In this document: positions 1 to 13,545 of the stretch, in pieces
Layout: every line of letters starts with the position of its first letter
Position numbering within the stretch: the first letter of the stretch is position 1
DNA from: Euryodendron excelsum
Taxonomy: Eukaryota; Streptophyta; Magnoliopsida; Ericales; Pentaphylacaceae
Length of the DNA: 64,000 nt
Direction of reading: 5' to 3'
Assembly (NCBI GenBank): GCA_033060915.1
Contig: CM065397.1
Location: 18,612,001 to 18,676,000 of the forward strand
Notes under the pieces: model-generated
Told to the model about the DNA's origin: nothing
Databases searched by the model: none
What the model saw: only the letters and a program-made list of their open reading frames with translations
Made by a program: the position numbers and the translations under genes

Positions 1-151
1 AGTTACCGAAGACTCACTTATGGAGATCTCAATTTAAACTTAGAAGTTAGACTGCATGACTGACTGTTGTGTTGATGTCTAAGAATAATAGAAGAATGGC
101 AACACGAAATAATGACAAGATGACAACATATTGCAGAGATGAAATAAGAAT

Positions 152-652
152 TCTACAGAATGTGACACTTGCAAGCATGGATCAAAATTTCATTTCGTTT
201 CGTTCGAAACGACCGAAACATTTCGGTTTGTCCAGAAACCGAAGTGAAACAATGGTGGATTTACGAAATTCCAGGGATTCAATGGAAACGACATCGTTTC
301 GACGTGTTTCGATGGAAACAACATAGTTTTGATGGAAACTATGTGGTGATTCGAAACATAGCAGAGAATCTCTGCTACTACAGTGTCAAAGCCCGTGAAA
401 TCTGAGAAAAAGAAGCAATATTTGATAGCGAATTTGACACCAAAGCAAAAATTTTCAAAGAAATATAGAGAAGAGATAGAAGACAGAGGGAACCTCATCC
501 ACTCCTTCAGAAGTTCAGATCTAGGCTTGGGTTTTGGCGATTCGTCCAATACTTCGGGTAATATCTTCTTCCTCCACTTCTTCTTTGCTCGAATCTTCTT
601 TTTTCATTGCAGAAAATCAGAAAACCCAGATTGGGTTTGGGCAAACCCGTAT

Positions 653-687
<35 letters not shown>

Positions 688-1230
688 GCGGCAATCAGAC
701 GGTGGAAACTCTGTTGCTTCTCTTCCACTGGCCAAAGTGACTGATTTAGATTTAGATTTATGTTTATGTTTATGTTATAATTAATTTGTTTAAAATATAA
801 AAATGGGGCTTTAGCTCTTTCAGCTATTGAGTAAAATATATATATATATATATATAATATCATAATAGGTTATAGGCTTAACAAATATAAATATTATTGC
901 ATTATTACTAATTTTAGTTGTTTATGTATAACTTAAGAGGCTGAATTTTAGTAGTGATTGTGAATTTTGTTTTTGTAGATATGGAATCAAAAGGAAAGGA
1001 AAGGACAAATAATTTTTGTAGTTATTTAGATGTTGCTATATGAAAACTTGACATGTTTGCTCATTTTATTGTCTATTTTCCAATTTACATTATCGCTTAC
1101 TAGTTACTACTTAATTCTATTTGTATTTCTCTAGTCCCAATGAATATATACCCCTTAACCATGACAACCCTTCGAAACGAAATTTTGATCCTCGCTTGTA
1201 AGTTGCAAGCTTATTCTGTTGTATTCTACC
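152..1230. mobile_element. Inverted-repeat element, TIR about 60 bp
   Basis: Left arm about 152-211 and right arm about 1171-1230 are inverted copies. Both carry GGATCAAAATTTC(A/G)TTTCG preceded by TTGCAAG-like sequence. Between them are a CT tract (651-684), a TA tract (836-856) and AT-rich non-coding DNA. Class and exact ends are not settled. It could be a non-autonomous hAT or Mutator-like element. Confidence -1.
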
Positions 1231-3577
1231 TGCAAGATTAACTAGTACCAAGGTATTAAACTCACAAACTTAAACAGAAGTCCAATTTAAATCCAAAGTT
1301 TCCCAATTTTTGGCCATCTTTTATCTGACCCAAATTTTGTGTCAATAAGATCAGTTGAGCTTTACTGAATTTTAAAATAATTAGGCCAAACTTCCAGTCA
1401 AATTACCCCCAAAAATAGTGAAGGGGCCATTGTTCCAAATTACAAACCAAATTCCCAAATTTTGACAAACATGGAAATTTTCTAGAATTCTGGTGTTCAA
1501 TTCAGATGCAAACTCACTGTATTTACGCAGATGCTTGGTGCTTTTACAAGCATGAAAACGTGATGACAGGTAATATTGAAATATGGTGTCATTTTTCTAT
1601 ATTTTGCCAATAGATGAACTTCAGTACAATTCATAACTTGATAAAATGTCAAATAAAAGTACTTAGGCAGGATTGTCCAAGTGATAGTGTCATTATAGGA
1701 ATATGTAGATCTCATATATGAGGAATGCCTCTCTCTCCTATCAGGCATCCATCTCAAAGGTTCCAGGATATAATCCCAATCCTACAGGCTGAATACAAGA
1801 ACGAAAAATATGCTGCAATCATAGCCATAGAAGATAGGTTTAACAAGTCTACCTGCAGAGAAATCTTGCCAACTTCAATGTCGCCTCAAGTTCAAAGCTT
1901 AGGGGGGATACTCTGGATGCAATTAATTAAAGATAACCATCAAGAGGGTTTCACATATGATGAAGTGACTACACAGCAAAAGGCAATAAATTAATTAAAG
2001 ATAACCTTCAAGACGGTTTCACATATGTGAAGTGAATAAACAGCAAAAGGCAACAACTTTTAAGCAATAAATAAATCTCGAAAGGAATGAAATTAAGGCA
2101 CTGCAAGTTTTTGTTGTTGGAATAGCAGTATGCCTATACATTACATAATTAATCAACAATACTACCATAGCATTTAACATGAAGGAAGCAGAAATAAAAT
2201 ACCATTTTAATTTGCTGAAGGGAAAAAAAATAAATACATGCTGTTTGGTTTTGTGGTATCCAATTCCAAATCAAGTTTGGAAAAACATGGACCAGAAACA
2301 TATTTTGGCTCACTAATACATTAAACAACATATACAAGAACTGACTAGAGAGGAGAGATATGAATTCCAGAGGATGAAGTGGAGAAAATGTACAAGCATA
2401 AGGCTAAAAGCCAATAAAGGCATGCAAACTTATACACACCCAATTTCATTTTAGGGAAGACGAATAATGTCCTAAATGGGACAAGGATTTCCTCTACGTG
2501 TCAAAACATTCTACTCAAGCCAAGAATAGATTTTCAATTTTCCACACAACCATGTATATTGAGTCACCCATCGTAAAATCTCCAAAAAGACAGTCATGAA
2601 CTTAATGGTGTATAAGAAAGGATCAGGAAATTTTAAAAAATAAAAATAAAAAATACAAGGAAGCACACAGAAACATTTAAAATGAGCATGAACCAGTGAA
2701 CGGGTCCTGATGCAGTTCTGTGGATTTCCTTGAAAGGTCTCCTGACTCCCTCCAAGAGCAAATGGTAAGTCAAAATAAACAACGGTGACTATGAAGAAAT
2801 TAAAGAATGTTTGTCTTGCAAAATTTTGATTGTGGACGATGGACACTATTACCATAATAACATACAGTATTTGCAAATAATTAGTAAAGGTGTTTGTGCT
2901 GCCAACGAACAGAAAAGAGAAGAAACACTTTTGCAAAAGATGTATTTAAGAGGAAGAAATCACCAGGAAAAAAAGAGAGCTTGTATTATCATATGTAGAA
3001 ATGACAGAACACCATGAACGCGTCTAAAAATAGGCCTCCATAGCACCCAGATGGTGGCATATGGCATCCTTAAAGCCTGTAGGCATCCAAAGTCAACGAA
3101 GAACCAAATATCTCTCATAATTGTCAAAACTCCCCTCATCCTACCCTCAAATACTTAGAAGTCCACAATCACTAAAAATCTTCCTTTGTCATCAAACGTC
3201 CCTACATCCTCTACAACAGAGTTTCTTATATATCACCTCTCTTTCTCTCTCCGTAGCCAATACAACATACACTATAATTGGTTACTTGCATATTTCCCTA
3301 TTTCTGCATATGAATATGCATTCGTATTTACATTCATTCAAATTCTTTTGCTCTAAGTATTTAAAAAGAAAAATCATTTTCTACTCAAAGCAGTTTTAGA
3401 AACAAGCATTTCACTTCGACATTACAAAGAGATGTGTGCATACCTGAATCCAACTCTCCTACATGGCACGCCGCGTCATCACTATCTCCGTGAGCTTGGT
3501 CCCATGTGTCAACCTCATGCATGGTTCTAAATATCAGCCAATACATATCAATGTTTTGAACTACTATTATGGATACA
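1231..3577. other. Non-coding stretch
   Basis: No gene recognised. A tandem duplication of about 67 bp lies at 1921-2053 (copies share AATTAATTAAAGATAACC, GGTTTCACATATG and CAGCAAAAGGCAA). The reading frame at 1725-1994 has no family resemblance I know. Confidence -1.
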
Positions 3578-3582
3578 TATTT

Positions 3583-4554
3583 TGTTATGAACCAATTAAA
3601 TTAGGACTCTATCCAATGTTATTTGAATAAATTAGATTAGGATAATCTAAAGTAGTTATTAGAGATATGATAGTTTTTAGGAGTTATCTTTAATGATTCG
3701 GTATTATAAATATCTGTAGATGCTGTATGGTTTTGGAGAATGAAAATATTAGTGTTTGAAATAGGGGTTTTGTTGTGCAGCAGTTATCGTTCTCCTCGAA
3801 TAAACCAACATGAGGGTTTTGCTCCCTCTCGAAGTGGGCTATTCTCTATCTTTTACTTAGATTATTATCCTGTTTAAAAGGTCCAGAGCAATGGTACAAA
3901 GCCACTTTCCTGGCATACCTACGGATCAATGAAGGTTGCAATTCTTTTTGTAGTTTTTATCTTTATTGTTCTCTAATATAATGTTTTTGAAGATCTTGAA
4001 ACTCAAGAACGAGGTTATTAGAACCACCTTCTTGGCATATTTGTGGAGCAATGGAGGCCCAAAGTTGTGAACAAGAAAGCTTAGGAGACGCAATCCCCTC
4101 GAAGCGGTTGCTTTGAGGAAGAACCCCCTCAAAGAGGTCCCTTTCAATTTGAAGGCTTTCATTTTTGTTGTTCATGGAGACCTCCAATATGATGTTTTGA
4201 AGATCTTGAACCTTGAGGACTAGGTTCTTTAAAGAATGACGGAATGTTACAAACCTATTTAATTAGGACTCTCTCAAATGTTATTTGAATAAATTAGACT
4301 AGGATAATCTAAAGTAGTTATTAGAGATAGGATAGTTTTTAGGAGTTATCTTTAGTTATTTAATATTATGAATATCTGTAGATGTCCTATGGTTTCGGAG
4401 AACAAAAATATCAATGTTTGAAATAGGGCTTTTGCTCTGAAAAAGTTATGGCTCTCCTCAAATTGAACCAACAGGAGGGTTTTGCTGCCCTCAAAGTGAG
4501 CTATTCTATCTTTTATTTAGTTTGATTATTGTCCTGTCAAAAAGGTTCATAACA
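3583..4554 (+). mobile_element. TRIM (terminal-repeat retrotransposon in miniature)
   Basis: LTRs at 3583-3890 (308 bp) and 4245-4554 (310 bp) flank a 354-bp interior. Outer ends are TGTTATGAACC and GGTTCATAACA, an 11-bp perfect inverted pair. A perfect 5-bp target duplication TATTT lies at 3578-3582 and 4555-4559. Right after the first LTR is ATGGTACAAAGCCAC, a decayed initiator-Met tRNA primer site (TGGTATCAGAGCC type). The size is larger than the smallest TRIMs but no coding capacity is present. Orientation is set by the primer-like site. Confidence -1.
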
Positions 4555-4559
4555 TATTT

Positions 4560-5026
4560 ACATATCGACGATAAAGAAAATCACAACCATACCAGTACCG
4601 TATTGAGTATTGACTCGCTGACACGGCCTGTTAGCACCAGAAAAAGAGAAACGAGAGACTCATTAATGACTAACCCTCTGCAATATCACGCGCGGGTTTG
4701 TGATACTGCCCATTGGACCATTCACATTTGATACTTGTATTTATTTTACTTTGTATGAACATAATCTCAACTCTCAAGTCTTCATCTGAGTCATTTTTAC
4801 ACTTTTTTTCTATTCCTTGTCCCCTACTAATATCCACTTGATCTGGGTCAATGTACACCATTTTTGTTTGTTCTCTTCATGAATCAAGCTAAATCTTGAT
4901 AGCTACAATTATTATTAATGCTGAAGTTGAGGTTGTTTGCTTTCGATTTCTAGATCTAATTTTGTCCAGTATTTTTGGGACAATTTTTATGGCAATTTAG
5001 TGTTCTGTAGCATGGAAATTGTTAAC
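4560..5026. other. Non-coding spacer
   Basis: 467 bp between the TRIM target repeat and the MULE-like TIR. It is moderately AT-rich. No gene, tRNA or repeat structure seen. Confidence -1.
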
Positions 5027-5238
5027 GGTTAATTTCACCTAGACCCCTGAGGTTTGGCCTTTTGGCAGCTGGACCCGGCACCTTTCTAAAATAGGCATCT
5101 AAATCCCTTCAAGTTTTTGACATTGGCAGCTACACCCTCTGCCATTAATGCCAATTGATGGTATCTGTTTGTTGACTTGGTTGACCGACTGAAATGACCA
5201 TTATACCATTATTTATCGCTAAAAAGTTGGAGAAAATT

Positions 5239-5239
<1 letters not shown>

Positions 5240-5271
<32 letters not shown>
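5240..5271. repeat. (TC)n microsatellite
   Basis: Sixteen TC units just inside the left arm of the 5027-7267 element. Confidence -1.
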
Positions 5272-5275
<4 letters not shown>

Positions 5276-6082
5276 GTTTTTTTTTTTGCTAAGCAACTTG
5301 CATCTCTCTCTGCCTCTAGAACTTCAATTTAACAGATTGACAACTCAATAGAGTATTCACGAATGACCCAATAAGATCAATCATCCAAGAAGCATGGCCA
5401 CTGACAAATGTACAGATACGGACACTAGTACGGACACGGGACATGGTAGGGATACGACATAAAATATAGTTCTTATGTATTTTATTCACTAAATAGTACT
5501 AATTCAACATGAAAAACACATTTAATCCATAATTTAATCATCATTTAACATAAACATGATGAACGCATGTTTACAATTTAAACTTGCAATAGGCTTCATG
5601 TGTGTCTAAGTGATGGATACATGTCTCTAGTATATCCATTGAAAAATAAATAAATAAAAATTCAGGACACGCCTGCCGGCATGTCCGAGAGGTATGTGTG
5701 TTCAACATGTGTCCAACATGAAGACGACACCCTTTTAGAAATGCTTGTGCTTCCTAGTCAATCATTAATTTACAGATTATGTTAAATAAATAAAAGCAAA
5801 AACATTATTAAATTTGGCTTTCCCTTAATTTATTTAATTGTCATAAAAATGATATTGTTGATTATAGAGCTTGGATAGATATAATATATTTTATACATAT
5901 GTATACTGTTTTTGCCTTTGAACAAAATATATGGCCACATATGGCAGACCTACCTAACCACAATGACCAAACTGCATATAACTATTCCACATCTCTTGGC
6001 AATGGAAGTTTGGAACAATTCATCTAAAAGAATCCCCACCACGGTACCATCATTATTGGAAAAAACTCCACCTTCATCATTT

Positions 6083-6560
6083 TGTGACGACCTTGACCCG
6101 CGTTGGCATGTGTTGACTCCCATATTAGAAGTTTGCATAGGAGATCTTGTGTATATAAGTAAAAGAAAGGAACCCAAATGACATCTCATTAGCCAGTCCT
6201 TTTGGGGGAGATCCCGTGGTGATTACATATAGTATCAAAGTGAAATTGTGCATAACACCCTGTGCGCTCTGGGGCACTATAGTGCAGGATCAATGATTGG
6301 ATGTGGGACGGCAAGAGGTGGTCATGGTATTTGTGATCGATTGTGACAACCCCAAACAGCATTGGCATATATTGAATCCCTTGCGAGGATGCATGACATA
6401 AAGGGGGGGATTGTGACAACCCCAAACCGCGTTGGCATATATTGAATCCCATATAAGAAGTTTGCATGGGAGATCTTAGGTATATAAGTAGGAGCAATGA
6501 ACCCAAATGACATCTCAGTAGCTAGCCATTTTGGGGGACTTCTCATGGTTGTTATAGTCT
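6083..6560 (+). mobile_element. TRIM-like element nested in the MULE-like element
   Basis: Direct repeats of about 148 bp at 6083-6230 and 6412-6560 start TGTGACGACC / TGTGACAACC. They share AGAAGTTTGCAT, GGAGATCTT and CAAATGACATCTCA. After the first comes TAGTATCAAAGTG, close to the Met primer site, and before the second is AAAGGGGGGGA, a good polypurine tract. A third partial copy of the repeat start is at 6343-6390. No target duplication is clear. Confidence -1.
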
Positions 6561-7267
6561 CTCCGGGGATATATAGTTTATATGTATATACATGTAATAC
6601 AAGACTAATACACATATGCATAGCATTGAAGCAATTTTGTACGCAAGCAAACACAACACACCAACAAAAATGCATGCCCATGCCTATTATTGTCCTCTAT
6701 TATTAGAACAAGTTTATTGCCAAAAAATCAACTAATCATAAACACACCATCATTATGCCTGTTCATGGACGCATCGTCATCGGTCTCCTTGGTGGTGATG
6801 GTGGTTACCTAATGATGGTGATGGAGATGGAGGGGAGACTAGAGGGGTATGGTCACCAAGCAAGGTGGAGGTTGGAGTTGGGGTGGCAATGGGTAGCGGG
6901 GAAGGGGTGTGGGTGGAAATGGGAGGGCTAGGTGGCTATGAGGGTAGCAGGGAAGGGGTGAGGAAGAGAGTGAGAGAGAGAGAGAGCGAGAAAGAGTGTG
7001 ATGTTAGGTGGCTGATGCGAGAAGGTCAGGAAGAGAGAGATTGGGGTCGGGAGAGAAGAAGGGGTAGTGGTTGATGCATGAAGTTTAGGGAAGAAAGAGG
7101 AGAAAGAGAAAAGAGGGGAAAGAAAAAATGTAGAAAGACCAAAATAACCTCAAAAAGTTACGATGGTGGATGCAGAACGATGATAGGGGGTGTAGGTGCC
7201 TACTTTAGAAAGTTGTTGGGTCTAGTATTTAGAGGCCAACCCTCAGGGGGTCTAGGTGAAATTAACC

Positions 7268-7797
7268 TGAATTTTTAATTAGCTTGTGTACTAATAAGCC
7301 CACGAAGATTTTGTTAGGCTTTGGGTAAAACTTAAAAACCTTGGAGGAGGAAGATCGGTTTTCAAGTTTACGTTTCTCATTTTTCTTTTGAATGCTAATT
7401 ACATGTAAATATATATATATATATATATCATTATTCATATTATTTACTATGCTATTATCATTATTATCAATTCAAGTTACCATATAAACAATCTTGATAG
7501 GTTATTCTTTTGAGAAATTTTTTTCTGTTTATCATCTATTTTCTCTGTGAATATTTTTTCATTTCTCAAGTATTTAATTCAATCTAATACTTATATATAT
7601 ATATATATATTTTAATAGTGTTTGCCCAAACTTTTGTCTCTCTCCTAGGTGGCATCTATGTGGAACTCTCTACTCTTTTACATTTTTAAGATGACATGTC
7701 AAAATGGTAATTGAGGTTGGCCTACTATTTTTTCCTTTTGTAAGCTTATTGGGTTTTCTCTCTCCCTATAAAGAAGTCCTGGTCTAAGAAGATCCAT
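7268..7797. other. AT-rich spacer
   Basis: Contains two (TA)n runs at about 7409-7428 and 7592-7610. Nothing coding. Confidence -1.
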
Positions 7798-10700
7798 TGT
7801 TACACCCTCAAAATTTTTATTTCTAATTGTTTTCCATTAGTTAAAATTTTGTGCTTTGATGTTAAGCCGTACAAAGGGATTTATTTTGAGTACAGCTATG
7901 TTGTCACATAATCTTCACGAAAAAGGAATTCTAGCTTAAAGGAATAAGATTTGAGAAAAGAAAACCAGGAAGTGTTGGGGTGATTGATGAAAGAGGGAAA
8001 GAAGGAAGGGTCGTGAATGAAACTAGGAAGGAGATAGAAGAAAGGGAGTGGGGGAAATGGGGATCTTGGTGAAATTAATGGGAAGATTGAAATTATGGAA
8101 GTATGGTAAAGTCCCTCATGAGTTCCTCATGAGTTAAACTAATATGACTTGGAACCCCCCATGATGACAAGTGTATCACATGCACTTGTCACCCGAGCAG
8201 CCCCACTCACACGTCTATATACATATACAAGGCTAGAGCGTTGCTTTTGAGAAGGAAGCAATTGATGTATTCAGCTTATATTAAATTGAGTGGGGAGAAG
8301 TTTCATTCGTGAGTGAGGAGACAGTGATATATATATATAGAGAGAGAGAGAGAAAGCGAGCTTGGGGGAACAGCTGCCGCACAAGGAAGCAAGGAAGGGG
8401 AGCTTCGGGGAAGGCTAGGATAAGCAAGGGAAGAGTAATCTAAGGTATAAACATTCTTCCCGTCTGAATATGGGCACTGCATGCATGGGTTATGGCTGAA
8501 AATAATCATAAAAGGGCCAAAAGCCACGGTTGCCGACATGCCACTCATTTAGAAAAGCTTGAACTCATTGAATCTGCTCCTGCATGTTCAATCTAGACGA
8601 ATTGCGATAAGTTTTAGGAAGTTTTTATGGTATATCAGAGGCCTTAAGAGACCCAAAACATTTCACCTAGACTGCTTAATCATTTTATTGTTTTCCTTCT
8701 AAAATTCTAATGTGATCGGTTTGCATGTATTGTAAATACATTGCATGTAATTAGTAAATGTAGCCTGTGTACCATGGCTTTGGTGATGCATCCTATAATA
8801 CATATTCTGGAGCAAGAGGCAGTGCATGCATGGATGAACAGAGTGTTTTTCCCCAATATTATACGAAGAAACCTAGATGCTCTGATCAAAGTTTTACAAG
8901 CAAAAATTATCAAATTGGGTTATCAGGTTACGTGGGGAGAAAACCATGCAATTTTATATATTTTGACTAGGTGAGAGAATTCGAATTGGTTGTTACCATA
9001 TCAACTTAGTGTTGCATGTGCTTTAAATTGAATGGGCAATGGAGAGATTTAGGAATTAAGGGAGTAATAGGCTGCTGCCCGGAATCGGGGCTGGAGCAGC
9101 GACTTTCAGTCGCATTTTTGAGGAACCGAACATAGATTCAATGCTATTCTGAACTCATAAGTAGATAAGGCATGAAATTTCCTTGACTTAGACGCAAACT
9201 TTGCTGCATTTGGTGGAGAAATGAGGAAGATAAACGAAATCGAAACTTCGAGATCGAAACAGAAACTTGTGGCTTGGCAGCCACCGAAGCTTCAGTTTGT
9301 TCTATTTAAAGTGGTTTTCAAATGCTACGGAAGATTTTAAACCCTGTTTGGTAAATTGTGGTATAGTTATTTTACTATACTTTTCTTAATAAAAACTAAG
9401 AAAAATTATTATATTCAAGTGTTAGAATTTTTTTAGAAAATTAAATTATCCTATTTTTGTTATTGGAAATACTCTAAAAGGGAGTTTCATTAAAAAATAA
9501 TAATAAAAGTCTTCCATTTATTTTATTTTATTTATGTAATAAATTTGACCCAAAAATGTTGTTTCTTACAAAAATAGAATTATTGGTCTATACAAGACCT
9601 AGACCTGTTTTTATTTTTGTTTATTTTTATTTTTATTTATTTATTTATTTATTTTTATAAATTAATTTTGAACTTAAAAATGTCAAAACATTTTTTTTAG
9701 AAAGTTTATGAGATTGTTTTAAGAAAATGTTTTCTTTTAAAAGTCCGACCAAACAAGACTGAGTCTATAAACACCGGATTGACCCGCCAGAATTTTATAG
9801 GACCTTCGGAGGGCATGAGATCATTCTTCGAGTTGCATGCATGAAATAGATAGAGTAATATTACGGGTTAGTGATCATTGTCTTATTTGGCAGAATTGTC
9901 TCGAGATTCGGAACACGTAACTTAACCAGTTGGAATATGTTCAGGTAGGGGATACCTAACCTGCTTCTATAATTTGAATACTAATTTTATTTTCAACTGC
10001 TAAGCAAGATATATATACTGGTTTGTTTCAAAAGCTTGTTTTATTCTATTCCTTAAAATTGTTTTGAAATGAAATGAGACAGTTGATGAAAATGATTTTA
10101 ACTGTTGGTATTAGAAGTGTTGTTATTGGCACGAAAGAGGTGATGTCACCGTTCTAGAAGTGATTGGGCTCGAAAGGGGTGATGCCATCACTTGTGTTTT
10201 GAATATAGTGACTAGGCTCAAAAGGGGTGATGCCATCACTGATTGATACTAGCTCGAAACCGGTGATGCCATGGATGAATATAGCGACTGGGCTCGAAAG
10301 GAGTGATGCCATCACTGGAAGGTTGTTGGCTCGAAAAGGGTGATGCCAGGTTTCTTGCTGTGTTACTCTAATGATGATTGATTTTCAGGGAATTGTTTTC
10401 AAGAAAGGTTATTATTATGTTTTTCTGGCTATATTACCAGAACTTGGGGAAAGAAAATGGGATTTTATTAAATCTTCTTTTATGAACTGCTGTCTCCAAT
10501 TTTATAACTGTTTTACTTAAACTGCAAACATATTATGTTATGGGTTGTTATTTTATTGCTGAGCTTCATTGCTCACCCTCATTTTATGGGATGTTTTCAG
10601 ATGGGAACTTAGCTAGAGGTACTAAATGACTTTATGGAACTTATCGCGAAGATGACATTATTTCAGTTTATTATTGTAATCTTTCCTTCTAAGTAATTGT

Positions 10701-10875
10701 ACCAGACTTTGGAAGTTGAGTCTGTATTAGACTATTGGAGTTGGAAGCTATCCATGTAATATTTCCTTTTTAGTTTAGTGATGATTGGAGTTTCAGTTTG
10801 TGGTTTATGTTACACTAGTATTCTTCCAGCGTCATGACCTGGGTTGTCTAAGGAACGAGAATTCGGGCCGTGACA
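7798..10875 (+). mobile_element. Solo LTR, Ty3/gypsy (Del/Tekay-like), 3.08 kb
   Basis: It begins TGTTACACCC and ends GGCCGTGACA, the TGT..ACA ends usual for long Del/Tekay-type LTRs. Flanks are TCCAT (7793-7797) and TCTAT (10876-10880), a target duplication with one change. No internal domain or second copy is present, so it is read as a solo LTR. It includes a minisatellite at 10129-10350 and a TA/GA tract at 8323-8354. The family name is inference from end sequence and length. Confidence -1.
10129..10350 (+). repeat. Minisatellite, six units of about 40 bp
   Basis: Units contain GGCTCGAAAGGGGTGATGCC with ATCACT in most. Starts lie near 10129, 10167, 10211, 10250, 10291 and 10329. It lies within the solo LTR. 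Such short GC-rich arrays are common in gypsy LTRs. Confidence -1.
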
Positions 10876-13139
10876 TCTATGTTCCAAGTCATCCACCTAC
10901 ACTTATTGATATATGCATGTATATACATATGTTTATATTAATTTGTATAAAACCTGGACTACACATATGTTTATATTTAATTTGTATAAATCTTGGACAT
11001 TATATTTCTCTGACATAAAATTTGTAGGTCTATATGATTATTTGAATTTAATTTATTATCTCCCCCTATCTCCGCCCAGCCTCAAACTCCCACCCCAACC
11101 TTTCAACTACCTCAAATCCATTTATATTCTTTTTCTTTTTAATTTTCTTGGCAACATTTGTTTTCATTTTTCTTTTTGGGATGACTTTTTAAATTTACAG
11201 TTTTATAAAGAAGTCTCCCTAATTTCCTCTCCTATACATTAATATGAACCACTTTAAATTTATTAAATATTTATTCTACTTTATATTTACTAAAAAAATT
11301 ATTTTCCATCTCTTAAATATCTCTCTTATGATTTAGCCAACTAATTTAATTTTCTTATAAATCTAAAATAATATAGATAGAAATATTTATCTAATTTAAA
11401 TTTTTAAAAAAATCACTCACTAAATGGTCATGTTACTTATCTATATAGGATTTCATTAATAAATATATACATAGAGAGAGAGAGAGAGAGAGAGATCCGA
11501 AAGTTCATAGCCCTTGTTTGCTAAATGTTATATCTTCTATTTCGATGACCTCTCTCTTTTTCCCCAAATGAAACCATTTTGTGACAACCTACCTATATAT
11601 TTCTTAATTTTTTACGATGTTAATTTCTATATGTGCCAACTGTAAATAAACTAATAATTAAAAATAAATTAATTGCCTTGATAATCTCCATAATATATAC
11701 AGTAATTGCAAACAAAATAGTTAATTAAAGAGTCATGACCATAAATGTAAAAAAAGAAAAACTCAATGCAAGAGGCTCTTGTCACTGCAAGGTTATCCTG
11801 TATCGAGAAATTATGTCTATATTTTAAACCCATGTCACCCTCAGTCATGATTCATAACCATAAATAAATGCATTGAACCAACAATCAGAAGGTCCAATGG
11901 TAATCACTAATCACTATTACTAATTAAAGAATCCAATAGTTCTTTTCAATTATTAATTATTTTTAACAAAAGGGTATAAGTTCTTCTTTAACAAAATGAA
12001 AATGCTTACAACACTCTCACCACAGTTTTGCAGGCCGTAGCAGCGCTCCCGTCACGGGCGCTTTGTAGCGGCAAAACGTAGATCCTACTCGTATTGTCCT
12101 ATACGCCGCCGTATCGTGTGTGTAACGGCCCTTATGCTGTTCTGGCAATGTTAACAGCTATTACAGACCGTTACACCACAATAATTAGACATATCTAATT
12201 GTTGTAATCATCAGACCATTCACCATTTCTAATCGTCGTGTAAGGTGAACACACCTTGCACTTCAAAACTAGTTTTTTTCCTTCTTCTTTGTTTGCTTTT
12301 TGGTTTAGATAGAGAGAGAAATGAGGTGATACAGAGTTGGCTTTTTAGTGGTAGAGACGATGTAGTGACAGAAGAAGAAAAGGAAGGGGAGAAGACTCAG
12401 AAGAGAAGTGAGAATACTTTTCTCTAGTTGAACTTCTTTTCATTAAATGTCTCTCTCCCTCACCATTATGGACGTCTTACCTTTCCCATGTCAAGTGACT
12501 AGCCGTTCCTATTTTACATAAATCCATACAGACACCTAATAGGCTTCCCTATGGGACCCATTTTGCAATGTGACTTGTAACACTCGCTGCCAATTGAGTA
12601 TTTATTTTGCTTTTAGCTCGTTCATTTTGTTTTTTATGCTTTCTGATTTCATAACTTCTGTTACTATAAGACTTGATAACAAACATGATATAACTAAATG
12701 CTTCCTTTAAATGTAATTAAATTCATTCAAAACTATTTAAAATAATAGGATAGATTATTCTAGAATGAAAAAGCATGTGTAACAATAAATTTTATTGTAA
12801 TTTGCTAATCTAAAAAAAAATCGTGACCGCGATGACCGCGTCCTGTTACGTAACACCGGCGATGCCATCTCCATTATGCCACCTCCACGACTGCAATTTA
12901 GCTTTATGCTCTGTACTCCTTCATATCTGAGGAGAGCACCCAACCATCTCAACAACATCTGGGGGGAATTTCGGCACAAACGGTCATTACCTCTAATTTT
13001 TTAGGCCGGGGAGGGCGAGCCATCTACCCATTTGTCTACACATGAGCATGTAACACTGCACTCAAGTGAGCTGACTTCTAATGTCCAACCCTCCCATAAA
13101 TAGGAGGTCTTCAACTCATACATGCATAAGGGCGGAGCT

Positions 13140-13400
13140 ACCCCTTAGTTTTAGAACTTTTTGTCAATTTGCCCTCCTGGAATTTGTTAATTGCCCCTTC
13201 AAAATTTTAAAAATGCCAGTTTGACCTATAGTTGTAGAATTTTTTTATCAATTTGACCACCTAAAATTTGTAAATTGCCCTCTCAAATTTTTTCAAAACT
13301 CTATTTTTACCTATCCATAGTTTTAGAAATACAACCCAATTTGTCCCCTTAAATTTTATAAATTGCCCCTTATACAATTTTTTTGCTTTGAAAGCCCCTT
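13140..13400. repeat. Imperfect tandem repeat, about three units of 85-95 bp
   Basis: Each unit has TTAGTTTTAGAA or TAGTTTTAGAA, then CAATTTG(C/A/T)CC, AATTTGT(T/A)AATTGCCC and a closing CTTCAAAATTTT-like stretch. The set follows GGGCGGAGCTACCCCTTAG. Confidence -1.
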
Positions 13401-13515
13401 TATATAATGTAAAAAATACTTAATTTATACAAGATTATATACATTCTACATATGAAGTTTATCTTTGATTTACAAATAAAATCTAATAAAATTTGAAGGT
13501 TGCGATTTACAGTTG

Positions 13516-13545
13516 CCCCCCCCCCCCCCCCCCTCTCTCTCTCTC
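13516..13545. repeat. C18 homopolymer followed by (TC)n
   Basis: Eighteen C residues from 13516 to 13533, then TCTCTCTCTCTC. The C run is unusually long for plant DNA. Its exact length should be treated with care, because homopolymers are error-prone in sequencing. Confidence -1.

Larger units (their letters stand above)
5027..7267. mobile_element. MULE-like element with about 100-bp TIRs
   Basis: GGTTAATTTCACCTAGACCC at 5027 is matched in inverse at 7267 (GGGTCTAGGTGAAATTAACC). The homology continues inward past 5115 / 7180 (TTTCTAAAATAGGCAT against TTTCTAAAGTAGGCAC). Just inside each TIR is a pyrimidine/purine tract (CT at 5240-5271; GA-rich at 6960-7140), so the arms mirror each other. 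TIR length and subterminal structure suit Mutator-like elements, but no 9-bp target duplication is visible and no transposase is present. It hosts a nested TRIM-like element at 6083-6560. Confidence -1.

Noticed and set aside
2511..2936. 141-codon minus-strand frame rich in F, Y and I
   Set aside because: Composition is that of AT-rich non-coding DNA; no motif or neighbour supports it.
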